Positions 6,432 through 14,244 of a stretch of DNA of 17,324 nucleotides are shown here, piece by piece; the first letter of the stretch is position 1, and the number at the start of each line of letters is the position of its first letter. The position numbers and the translations under genes were made by a program. Origin of the DNA: an uncultured Prevotella sp. GTDB taxonomy: Bacteria > Bacteroidota > Bacteroidia > Bacteroidales > Bacteroidaceae. The DNA lies in NCBI GenBank assembly GCA_900770845.1, contig CAAGLS010000069.1, forward strand, positions 1 to 17,324. The letters run 5' to 3'. Under the pieces are notes generated by a model that saw only the letters and a list, made by a program, of their open reading frames with translations, ran no database searches and was not told the DNA's origin.

Positions 6432-7703
6432 TTATAAGTCAATGGGCGACACGGCATGGCGGCCTATCTCGGTCTTCATGTCTGCGATGGCCTGTTTGAG
6501 TGTGTTTATCTTTTGTGTCGCACTCGATATGCCGGCTTTTCCTTTCGACAAGTGTATAAGGTAGTTCCTAATCGGATTGACGCTCCGATAAATCCCCACG
6601 AGCCGGGCGGGTTGGTACAGCCTGTTCGTGTCGCTTGGCATCTTTGGATTAATTGCCTTGTATGCGGCTCTTACCGAGTCACGGTTGCCCATGTTCTGCC
6701 AGTCATACTCTGGCGTCTCCTCGCATACCTTTGTGACGATGCTCTCCACGAGGTCGTTGTAGGCAGCAAGGTAGTTGCCGTTGTTGAAATGCCACTCCGC
6801 AAGCCGGTATTGGAACTCGGACGGCTCAAGGTTTCTGAACTTCTTAATGAAATCGCTTACCGTCGGCTCAAGGGCGAGGCGCGCCATCTCCGAGGGGTAC
6901 TTGATTCCACTCAACGTTTGCACCTGCTTTTGCAGCTGTCCCATGTCGTTCAGGCTCAACACGTCGGAGAACTTGCCAAGGAGCGTGGCGGCCGACATGG
7001 CATTCTCCTGCTCCAACAGTTTCGTGGCCAAGGCCGACGAACCGTTGAGCTTGAAAGTGAAAGCCCCGGTAATCCAGTCGCTCAGGCTTATCATACTGCT
7101 GATGTCCACCACGGGGGTGTAGCCCAGCTTTTTTGAAATGTCGAGCATGCCATAATAGACATGCTTCACGGTCACCTTGGGCGACCCTATCTGCTTGAGA
7201 TACAATATGAGCTGCATGATCAGCAGCGGAAGGGAGCGGAAGCTGTGGGTGATGTCCACTATAATCTCATCGCCGTCGGCCAAATGGTTTCTCAGACCAA
7301 GGATGATGTCGATGTTCTGCTGTATCTGCTCCTCGTTGATGCCATAGCGGATGAGGAAGACCTTGGAGCCGTTGCCGATGGCGGCCTCGATGTCCTGCTT
7401 GTGTGGCATGCCCTCAACGGGAGTGTCCTTGTCGGCCTTGTCGCACCAGTCGCCAATCTCCAGCCACGTGTCCTCGTCGAAGTTGCCGCTGAAAGCCCTG
7501 TACACCTCCTCCCACATGGAGTGGGGCGTGCCGATGAGGAAGAGCTTGTCGGGCTTGGCAAACTTCCTCAGGGCATAGGCCACGAAGGAGGTCTCCACCT
7601 CCTCGCCATCCAACATATAGCGGGCGCGGCTATATTCCCTCTTCGCCTTGCCGTCGTAGTCCATACGCCCCGTGCCTATGAATGAAATCAGTATCTTGCT
7701 CAT
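6432..7703 (-). CDS. CARF-HEPN RNase, Csx1/Csx2-like (TIGR02221/DxTHG group)
   Basis: A 423-residue predicted ancillary nuclease of the type III system. The CARF domain (about 1-200) opens MSKILISFIGTG and contains IIVDITHSFRSLPL with the DxTH motif at D150-H153. HEPN lies in the C-terminal half, with the catalytic R-x4-H motif RNYLIH (R379, H384). In known relatives, cyclic oligoadenylate made by Cas10 binds CARF and switches on HEPN cleavage of single-stranded RNA. The Cas10 in this operon has an intact GGDD, so a ligand source is present. The start is fixed by a 4-base ATGA overlap with the preceding RAMP gene and by the typical family N-terminus; extra upstream in-frame residues do not look like the family. 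Overall length is normal, with no added domain, unlike the second copy. Confidence 0.93.
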   Translation of the reverse strand: MSKILISFIGTGRMDYDGKAKREYSRARYMLDGEEVETSFVAYALRKFAKPDKLFLIGTPHSMWEEVYRAFSGNFDEDTWLEIGDWCDKADKDTPVEGMPHKQDIEAAIGNGSKVFLIRYGINEEQIQQNIDIILGLRNHLADGDEIIVDITHSFRSLPLLIMQLILYLKQIGSPKVTVKHVYYGMLDISKKLGYTPVVDISSMISLSDWITGAFTFKLNGSSALATKLLEQENAMSAATLLGKFSDVLSLNDMGQLQKQVQTLSGIKYPSEMARLALEPTVSDFIKKFRNLEPSEFQYRLAEWHFNNGNYLAAYNDLVESIVTKVCEETPEYDWQNMGNRDSVRAAYKAINPKMPSDTNRLYQPARLVGIYRSVNPIRNYLIHLSKGKAGISSATQKINTLKQAIADMKTEIGRHAVSPIDL

Positions 7704-10297
7704 CTCTTTAGTTTTGTGAACCATTCCGTTGCGATGTCGATGCCAACCACCTTGACGCATCTCTTAAAGAAGCGGCCAGTATTCACAGCCCAGTCCTTGG
7801 GCGACTTCTTGTCGTCGTGGTCGTATGCCTCCTGAAGCTTGACTGCGCCAAGGTCCTTGTCCTCCTGCGTCAGCTCGCTCAAAGGAGTCTTTCGCAATCC
7901 AGCTTTGACCCTCGTCTCGAACATTGGGTATCCAGTGATGACAGCCACCGTCTTGAGAGCTTCCTGGAATCCTTCCTTCGGCTTCAGTGCTATTGTCTTG
8001 TCTATCTCTGCAAGCAGCCCTGTGATGATGTCCTGCTTGTCCTTGTCGTCGGTTTGCAGGTTGCCGAGTTCTGCCTTGAGGTTGTTGAGGAGACCCTTGT
8101 CCGCACCAGCCTTAGCTATCCTTTGCCCATAGGCTTCCTTGAAGTGTCGAAGAGCCAACCGTCTGTTCTGGTCCATATTCTCGTCAACCATTGCTATGAG
8201 GTTGGCAATGGAATTTTGACAACCATTGTCGTCAGTCTCCATCCCAGACAGTTCTGCTCTCAATATACTGAGGCCTTCGTTGTCTGATGAGGTCTGGCCT
8301 ATTCTCTTCTCCACATCCGCCAAACGCAAGCGAAGAGTCTCCAGTTTTTTCTGCCTTGCCTTCTTTTCCTCATCTATTTTTCTCTGCTTTTCTTTCTCTG
8401 CCAGCTGCTCTTTTCTCCGTCTTTCATTTTTCACCTTCTCTTCCTTCTCTTTCTCCATAATTGCATCCAAGTCAGCTTTGAAGTCAGCATTGTCGCAGAG
8501 CGTCTTCGGCGTGATGGTCTGCTGGAGCAACACCGTGGCCCGCTGCAGATACTCACGGTCTTTCTTTGCTATCTCAAACTCATTGGTGTCCTTGTTGTTG
8601 GTCATAGTCATGAAGTCGAAGACACCACCATTGGCCACTTCGTTGCCCGCCATGGTAAAGAGCTCCTTGATGGGCTGCTGCTCGATCCAATGGGCGGCAA
8701 CGTGACGGGACATGTAGTCCTCGAATCTCGCCATGAAGTATTCCGCATCCTTTGCTTGCCCGGCTCTCGGCGAAGCGGTAACATTCAGCTTGATGTCGTA
8801 TCTGCATTTTCCGAAGCCGTAGGCCTTGGCCATGCCGAGCTGATGACGGCATTGGGGCGTAGCGTGGAAGGTAAGGGCCGAGAGCAGGGCTCCCAACTCC
8901 ACGGGGCGTAGGTTGTGGAAGGTCACCGTGCCACGGAACTCAACACCTTTGTCGAGCGGTTCCATATAGGTGTCTACCTTATCCTGTCCTGTCATCCTCA
9001 CGGAGGTGTCCTTTCTGACGTAATAGCGTTTCCATCCCGAGGGCGTGCCGTGGTCGTATGTATTGTAAGTGGAGGTGACGCCACCCTTTCCATCCTGACT
9101 GACATACAGCGGATAGTAGGAGGCCTTGGGTGAGCCCAACACCAGCCTTATCCTGTCCATTGGCTTGGCCTGTACGCCATCCGGGACAAAGGCGTGGCCA
9201 AACTGCACGCGTCCTTTCAGGGCATCCTGCTTGTCGGTGTAGCCGAAGATGCACTCCGCCAGGTCGCGCTTGCCCTTGTCCTGGTGGTCGTTCGGCAGAC
9301 TCTCGAAGACAGAATGGTCGTAGGGCATCTTATACAGATAGGCCATGCCGAAGTGCTCCACGCTATCATTTCCTTTCGGGATGAAAAACACGGGCACGCC
9401 CCGCCCGCCATGCTCGCTCTTGTACAACAGTCGCTTGATGCGACTCCATTCTGTCGAATCCTTGTAGATGAACGCATAGTGGTCGAAGTCTTCTCTGCTG
9501 ATATTGCGGACGCATTGCTTTCGCTCGGGGAAGACAAACTCATAGTATTTGCCTATGGCATTTTTGTCGCGTGGCTCTGTCCAAGACGACGGTTGCCCTG
9601 TAAAGACAATGGTGCCGCGCAGACTGCCACCTGCAGTATATTCCACCAAAGCGTCTCCCATCTGATTCTTGCCAGTTTCCTCAAAGGTGAGGCCTTCAAG
9701 GATGCTTTCGTCGCTGATGAGGTGATATTTGTAATCCGCCGTCTTCTGCTCATCCTTGAGAGTACCAGCCATGGCTTGCGAGAAGTTTCGTCTCATCACG
9801 TCTGTCCCTAACAAACGGTCTATCTTCGGATGGCTGATGCGCCAGAAGCGACCGCAGTCCTCTATCTCATAGCCCTCACCTTTCCGGCGCAACCAGCCGC
9901 AAAGCTCCTTTCCCTGTTCTTTGAGCAAAGGATAGACTTCCCTGTTGCGTAGGTCGCGCCTTGCGAACTGCGCACTTTTGTCCACGCACATCTTGCCGTA
10001 GCTCATAATCTCCAAGATGTTGCGCACCTCACCCTTGATGGACGTGCCGGGAATGAAGTAGCGGTTGCCCGCGGAAGTGCTGACATGCGAGAAGGAATAG
10101 TCCTTGTCCTTGCTGTTCTCGTCTTTATGCAACTGCCCATTGCGGATGTATATCGGACTATCGGCGGTGATGGTGAGGCCAATGGTTCCACTCACTCCGT
10201 CGCTGAAGGGGATGTCCTGTGATATCTCGTCGGCCCAGTCTGGGGAAAACACTTGGTTGCTGACTGGGACAAAGTTGAATGGTGATTTGATGGTCAT
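7700..10297 (-). CDS. TIGR03986-type RAMP protein with coiled-coil C-terminal extension
   Basis: A large (865-residue) RAMP protein. The N-terminus matches what I know of TIGR03986: SPFNFVPV, IPFSDGVSGTIGLTI and YIRNG, then FIPGTSIKGEVRNILEIMS (81-99). Further RAMP-like strands include GRVQFGHAFVP (362-372) and a glycine-rich region QLGMAKAYGFGKCRYDI (486-502). From about 612 to 662 there is a very highly charged Glu/Lys/Arg coiled coil, followed by about 200 helical residues to the end. The RAMP part is probably a crRNA/target-RNA-binding backbone subunit of the effector complex. The helical tail is longer than I expect for the family and has no clear match. A good ribosome binding site (AAGGAGG, about 8 bases upstream) and an ATGA overlap fix the start. 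Confidence 0.88.
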   Translation of the reverse strand: MTIKSPFNFVPVSNQVFSPDWADEISQDIPFSDGVSGTIGLTITADSPIYIRNGQLHKDENSKDKDYSFSHVSTSAGNRYFIPGTSIKGEVRNILEIMSYGKMCVDKSAQFARRDLRNREVYPLLKEQGKELCGWLRRKGEGYEIEDCGRFWRISHPKIDRLLGTDVMRRNFSQAMAGTLKDEQKTADYKYHLISDESILEGLTFEETGKNQMGDALVEYTAGGSLRGTIVFTGQPSSWTEPRDKNAIGKYYEFVFPERKQCVRNISREDFDHYAFIYKDSTEWSRIKRLLYKSEHGGRGVPVFFIPKGNDSVEHFGMAYLYKMPYDHSVFESLPNDHQDKGKRDLAECIFGYTDKQDALKGRVQFGHAFVPDGVQAKPMDRIRLVLGSPKASYYPLYVSQDGKGGVTSTYNTYDHGTPSGWKRYYVRKDTSVRMTGQDKVDTYMEPLDKGVEFRGTVTFHNLRPVELGALLSALTFHATPQCRHQLGMAKAYGFGKCRYDIKLNVTASPRAGQAKDAEYFMARFEDYMSRHVAAHWIEQQPIKELFTMAGNEVANGGVFDFMTMTNNKDTNEFEIAKKDREYLQRATVLLQQTITPKTLCDNADFKADLDAIMEKEKEEKVKNERRRKEQLAEKEKQRKIDEEKKARQKKLETLRLRLADVEKRIGQTSSDNEGLSILRAELSGMETDDNGCQNSIANLIAMVDENMDQNRRLALRHFKEAYGQRIAKAGADKGLLNNLKAELGNLQTDDKDKQDIITGLLAEIDKTIALKPKEGFQEALKTVAVITGYPMFETRVKAGLRKTPLSELTQEDKDLGAVKLQEAYDHDDKKSPKDWAVNTGRFFKRCVKVVGIDIATEWFTKLKR

Positions 10298-10782
10298 GCT
10301 TGCTCCTCCTTATTATTATATAAAGGTGTGAATCCTACGAACACGCGGCGGGTCATAACGAGCGACGACATTTTCTCGTCTTTCAATTCGTCACTGACAC
10401 CCACCACGTCGACATCCCGCCTTGGCTCCCAGTAGTCCAAGAAATGCAGCACACGGCCGTCCATCCTGTGCGACAGGAACGTGGTCTCTGTGTTGTCATT
10501 GTGGTCACTGTCCTCTGCCTTCACCTCATACCGCTGGCATACAATTTCATTGCCGGCATGATGGATGGCGTAGGAGACAAAGGCTTCTGCGTCCCACAAC
10601 TCAGCCTCCACAATGAAGGGATTCGCTCCCAACTCAAGCAACACAGGCGAGTTCTCATGCCTCTCGTTGCTCTGCTCGATGCTGCAGTCCTCCAACACAC
10701 GTGGTTCCCGCTCATTGCTCATCCACAGGTAGCCCGAGAGCTTCCTGTCCATAGGTATCTTGTTGATTTCAATCTTGCTCAT
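10294..10782 (-). CDS. Small type III CRISPR-associated protein, TIGR04423-like
   Basis: A 162-residue protein that I assign with moderate confidence to TIGR04423, a small family found with Bacteroidota type III loci. The recognisable part is the N-terminus, KIPMDRKLSGYLWMSNEREP, with the Gly-Tyr-Leu-Trp core at residues 17-20. It appears beta-rich and acidic, ending in a strand-rich stretch (RRVFVGFTPLYN). It has no catalytic motif, signal peptide or membrane segment. It overlaps the preceding RAMP by 14 bases and the following TIGR03986-type gene by 4, so it is likely made with, and part of, the effector complex. It does not look like the all-helical Cas11 small subunit. Its role is unknown. 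Confidence 0.78.
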   Translation of the reverse strand: MSKIEINKIPMDRKLSGYLWMSNEREPRVLEDCSIEQSNERHENSPVLLELGANPFIVEAELWDAEAFVSYAIHHAGNEIVCQRYEVKAEDSDHNDNTETTFLSHRMDGRVLHFLDYWEPRRDVDVVGVSDELKDEKMSSLVMTRRVFVGFTPLYNNKEEQA

Positions 10783-12232
10783 ATTCGTAAATGGTTTTGC
10801 CGTTCTTCATCAGTTTTCCATGGAAGCATCCACTGCCATGGTTGACATTGCCGCCCAATGGCAGCATACCCCTGCACACATCCTTCAAGGCTTCCTCGAA
10901 AGCCTCACCGACATGTTCCTTCTTGGTCTCTTCGTCGGGGAGGAGCGTGAAGGTCAGCACCAGCTCCTCCGCCTTGGCGAAGAGTGGCTCCTCGTCGTAG
11001 AGTGCCCCGTCGATGGCACCTCCCGTGAACCGGTCTATCTTGACATGGTTGAGAATCTTGGGCTGGGTGCCCGGCTTTTGCTCCCGCACGATGTCGGAGA
11101 CGACCACGTGTCCGCGGCGCTTGCCCTTGGTGCCTTGCTGGTCTCCCTCAGAACCGAACAGAGCCACAACAGCCTCATTGCGCTTGGTGGCCTGGCGGAT
11201 TTTGTCTTCGTCATTGTCCAACATGTCGGCGAAGACACCATGGTATTGGTTGTAATAGAAAGCTGTGCGATGGGCGACAGCCCCCTTGACGGACGAGGCC
11301 GGCACGACGAGCGAGGTTCTTGACTTCTGCCATTCTGGAATCTCGATGCCTTTGGCGTTCTTGCTCCATGTGATGTACTCTTCGCGGATGGCGGCCTTGT
11401 CGGTGCCATTGTCGGGGTCGCCGAGTCCATTGGAGAAGAAGATGAAGTCTACGGGGTGCAGCTGGAGTTCATAATGGTCTGCGGCCTTGCTGATGGACTC
11501 ACCCTTGAAGGTGTCGACGAAGCCATCCCAATCTTTCGACAGGTCTGAGTCCTTGTCCAAATAGGCACGGAGTTCATCCTCGTTTCCCATGTCGAGTCTG
11601 CGCGTGCGGATGTCCTTAATGGTTATCTTGCCATATCCTTTCCGGCTGCCTCCTCCTATGCGGAAAGTGTCGCCCATAAGGAAACTGAGCAAGGTGGAGA
11701 AGTCGTTTTCGGCATGTTCCCTGTCCGACAGCAGCTCCAGTTCGAAGCAGAACCGTGTGCCTTTGGGAATGATTTCCTCGTCGAACTTGCCCGCCTGCTC
11801 GGTGGTTCCCCTGTGCCCGATGCGCACATGCTGGCGAATGGGCATCTGGGCGAACCTGCCCAAGAATGGGTCGGCGGCGATGGTCTCGGGATTTTTCAAG
11901 CCGTCAACGGGTCGGCCGTCGCCGCCTACCAACTTCGCTTCGCTCACCGACAGCCATGAGCCCTGCCCCTTGTCGCCGTCCTGGAAGCCCATGATGCGCT
12001 TTGCCTGGTCTTTTCCGCCCTCTTCCTGCTCCATGGCATGGCGCATGAGGCCAGTGATGGTGGTGCCGGGGATGAACGGAAGTCCGTTGACATCCCTCGC
12101 TATCAATGAGTCTGTCTTCACACAGGAGCGGCCGCTGCCCACTTTCATAGGCGTTGCTGCCTCGATGGTGACGCGGGCGATGCTGCATATATTGTGGATT
12201 GTTGTTTCCATGTTGTCCTTCGTTTTTATCAT
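10769..12232 (-). CDS. Tandem double Csm3-like RAMP protein
   Basis: A 487-residue protein with two RAMP modules in one chain. Module 1 (about 18-210) has TPMKVGSG, LPFIPGTTITG (51-61) and the glycine-rich GGGSRKGYG (193-201). In the Csm3 layout, D41 (TDSLIARD) lies where the target-RNA-cleaving Asp sits. Module 2 (about 255-475) has LVVPASSVKGAVAHR (308-322), NHVKIDRFTGGAIDGALYDE (395-414) and a final LPLGGNVNHGSGCF. I see no obvious equivalent catalytic Asp in module 2. As a backbone protein it would occupy two positions along the crRNA. The start at 12232 forms an ATGA overlap with the Csx10-like gene. A second ATG at 12211 has a better ribosome binding site (GAAGGA) and would remove seven residues. 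Confidence 0.9.
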   Translation of the reverse strand: MIKTKDNMETTIHNICSIARVTIEAATPMKVGSGRSCVKTDSLIARDVNGLPFIPGTTITGLMRHAMEQEEGGKDQAKRIMGFQDGDKGQGSWLSVSEAKLVGGDGRPVDGLKNPETIAADPFLGRFAQMPIRQHVRIGHRGTTEQAGKFDEEIIPKGTRFCFELELLSDREHAENDFSTLLSFLMGDTFRIGGGSRKGYGKITIKDIRTRRLDMGNEDELRAYLDKDSDLSKDWDGFVDTFKGESISKAADHYELQLHPVDFIFFSNGLGDPDNGTDKAAIREEYITWSKNAKGIEIPEWQKSRTSLVVPASSVKGAVAHRTAFYYNQYHGVFADMLDNDEDKIRQATKRNEAVVALFGSEGDQQGTKGKRRGHVVVSDIVREQKPGTQPKILNHVKIDRFTGGAIDGALYDEEPLFAKAEELVLTFTLLPDEETKKEHVGEAFEEALKDVCRGMLPLGGNVNHGSGCFHGKLMKNGKTIYEYEQD

Positions 12233-13665
12233 CTGTTTTTCTCTTTTGCCATCTCTGAAGCCAAATTAATCACAAGGTCACGGATAGTACCCCGTGTGCT
12301 ATTCTTCTTCAGATAGTCTGTAAGTTTCTCGCCCCTGTGGCGTTCATCCCATGTGTCCTTGGCAACGCCTCGGCTGAGATATTTCTCGATGTTGTCCAAG
12401 ATGTCGTCCGCATTGGCCGTCGACATGGCTATGCCACGTATGGTGCCCCATTGCGAGGGGGTGACATCAGAGAAAAGGCCCTTGTTGTCTCTGACAAAAA
12501 TGTCCACCAAGTCATACGTACATTTCTCCTCAGCCCGAAGCGTCTTCATACGATTGAGATAAGCCATCAGGGTGTTGTCGGCGCAGCGCGCCGTCCAGTC
12601 GTCGACTGTCTCACTGGGGATTGCTCCTTTCTCTCCCGACTCAAACCGAAGCTCCGACTTTCCGTTCGTGCCGGCCTTGAGGAAAGAGGGATTGTATATC
12701 ACCTTTCCGAAGCCCTCGTTTTGATAGGCGCCAACAGTGCGTTCCCCTGCGTCTACACTCCCACTGACAACCAACACGCTTCCCTTTTCTATTCCGCAGC
12801 GCTCATTGTCGAATGCCTGCCGACGGAAATTCCACGGGGCATACTGGAACGTGCGTATCTGGCTCTTGCTCCAGTCTATCTGTCCTCCCTTCACTCCGAG
12901 TTGCTCCGCCGTGGGGCAGAGGGTCGGCTGTCCCTCTTCGTCGAAGAAGCAGAGCCGTCCGTCGGCATAGACCACAACCTGCCCTTCGCCTGTGGCCGAT
13001 CCACACGTGTCCTCATAGCTGAAAGACTCTATCCTCACCAGACCAAACTGTGCCGAGCGCGAGCGGCCTATATGGCGAATGCCCGACAAGGCATCAGACA
13101 ACTCGCCCTTATATTCCGCAGCCTCATCGTCCAACTCCACACTGAAGTAGAGCACCGTCCCCTTGACCAGGCTTTCATATCCGAAGAGCTTCTCGTCCTC
13201 GGCACGCCTCTTGCTGCTGTCGTAGGCCGACTTGATGGCATAGTTCCTACTGGGTGCGATTTCGTATGCCCCATTGCCCTCGAAGGCCATGAAGCCGCCC
13301 CTGCACTGCTTGAGCTGGGCATCGAGGAGTGTTGCGAAGTCGTCTATCCTGTGGTGTACATACCGCGTCTGGTCGTCGCCGCCTTCAGGGAGATTGCTGG
13401 GATATTTCGCCTTGAAGAAGCAGGCAGGTGTTCTGTGCCCCCTAATGTTCTTGTAGCCGGGATTGGCGTCGCCAAACCGTACGTGTCCACTGTGGAAGAG
13501 AAGATAAGTGTGGGCGTTCTCCTCTTTATATATGCGCGACGCGGCGATGCCGAGGAAGTTGTTGCCGGGAATGAAGTCCAATCCCCTATGACGGCCTTGT
13601 GTCGCCGGCGACTCACTGATGATGACATCAGAAAGCAATGTTACTTTGAATTTCAAGATTTCCAT
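12229..13665 (-). CDS. csx10: Csx10/Csm5-like RAMP protein
   Basis: This 478-residue RAMP most resembles Csx10, the Csm5-related subunit typical of III-D systems. Visible landmarks are the N-terminal strand EILKFKVTLLSDVII, the LDFIPGNNFLG loop (29-39), HIGRSRSAQFGLVRIESF (198-215), SQIRTFQYAPWNFRRQAF (268-285), EKGSVLVVSG and NEGFGKVIYNP (316-326). Subunits of this kind sit at the 3' end of the crRNA in the complex. The start is 3 bases after the preceding gene's stop and has a clear AAGGAG about 9 bases upstream, inside the end of that gene. Cleavage residues are not evident. The family call rests on these motifs and on gene order; Csm5 is the main alternative. Confidence 0.85.
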   Translation of the reverse strand: MEILKFKVTLLSDVIISESPATQGRHRGLDFIPGNNFLGIAASRIYKEENAHTYLLFHSGHVRFGDANPGYKNIRGHRTPACFFKAKYPSNLPEGGDDQTRYVHHRIDDFATLLDAQLKQCRGGFMAFEGNGAYEIAPSRNYAIKSAYDSSKRRAEDEKLFGYESLVKGTVLYFSVELDDEAAEYKGELSDALSGIRHIGRSRSAQFGLVRIESFSYEDTCGSATGEGQVVVYADGRLCFFDEEGQPTLCPTAEQLGVKGGQIDWSKSQIRTFQYAPWNFRRQAFDNERCGIEKGSVLVVSGSVDAGERTVGAYQNEGFGKVIYNPSFLKAGTNGKSELRFESGEKGAIPSETVDDWTARCADNTLMAYLNRMKTLRAEEKCTYDLVDIFVRDNKGLFSDVTPSQWGTIRGIAMSTANADDILDNIEKYLSRGVAKDTWDERHRGEKLTDYLKKNSTRGTIRDLVINLASEMAKEKNR

Positions 13666-13668
13666 AGC

Positions 13669-14244
13669 CTAACTCTCCTTCATTTCTATGAGTTCTATTT
13701 TGCAGCGACCCAGTCCGTGGTTTCTGCCCAGTCCGATGCGTTTGACGAATTTCATTGCATTCTCAAGCATTTCCACAGCGTCCTCCCGCACATTCTCCAC
13801 CATGCCAAAAAGCGCACAAGGCACTGTCACTTGGATTTTCCTGAGACTATGGTCCTTGGCTATGCCGTCCTCGCCTATGGCCGTAGCCGTCACCGAACTG
13901 TACATCGCCTTGCGCAGCTCCCCGTCTTCGGCTATCTTCCTGCGGTCGTTCGCGGGCAGCACCATGTCGGAGAAAAAGGCTTCACCCTTCATTGGGTATC
14001 CTGTTTCCTTCTCATCATAGTGGCCGAACACGGTGTCGACAAGCTCGGTCTCCATTCCCTCAAAGCCGTAGTCTCCCATCTGCCGGCAGGCATCCAACAG
14101 AAGTCCTTTCATCGTGCGGCCGGGAACAAACGGCAGTCCGTCTCTGTCCTTGATGGCCAGCTCGTCTACGTCGGGGCCTGCGGCCTGTCCCGACCCACAA
14201 TGCCACCAAGTCAGGAATGTCACCTTATATAATATTGTCTTCAT
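13669..14244 (-). CDS. Csm3-like RAMP protein (single domain)
   Basis: A compact 191-residue RAMP backbone protein. It has the Csm3 pattern KVTFLTWWHCGSG, a loop with PDVDELAIKD, LPFVPGRTMKGLL (35-47) and a glycine-rich C-terminal RIGLGRNHGLGRC (173-185 approximately). D27 (second Asp of PDVDE) aligns by spacing with the Csm3 Asp that cuts target RNA at 6-nt intervals, so this copy is probably an active slicer. The ATG at 14244 overlaps the cas10 stop (ATGA) and is preceded by an excellent AAGGAGG. A longer upstream open frame overlaps cas10 and is not coding. Identity as a RAMP is certain; Csm3 versus Cmr4 type is judged from the VD...D/LPxxPG spacing. Confidence 0.92.
   Translation of the reverse strand: MKTILYKVTFLTWWHCGSGQAAGPDVDELAIKDRDGLPFVPGRTMKGLLLDACRQMGDYGFEGMETELVDTVFGHYDEKETGYPMKGEAFFSDMVLPANDRRKIAEDGELRKAMYSSVTATAIGEDGIAKDHSLRKIQVTVPCALFGMVENVREDAVEMLENAMKFVKRIGLGRNHGLGRCKIELIEMKES

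Noticed and set aside
12337..14232. 631-codon open frame on the plus strand, antisense to the Csx10-like and Csm3-like genes
   Set aside because: It is the complement of two well-supported RAMP genes, its translation has no family features, and it is rich in residues expected from an antisense reading.
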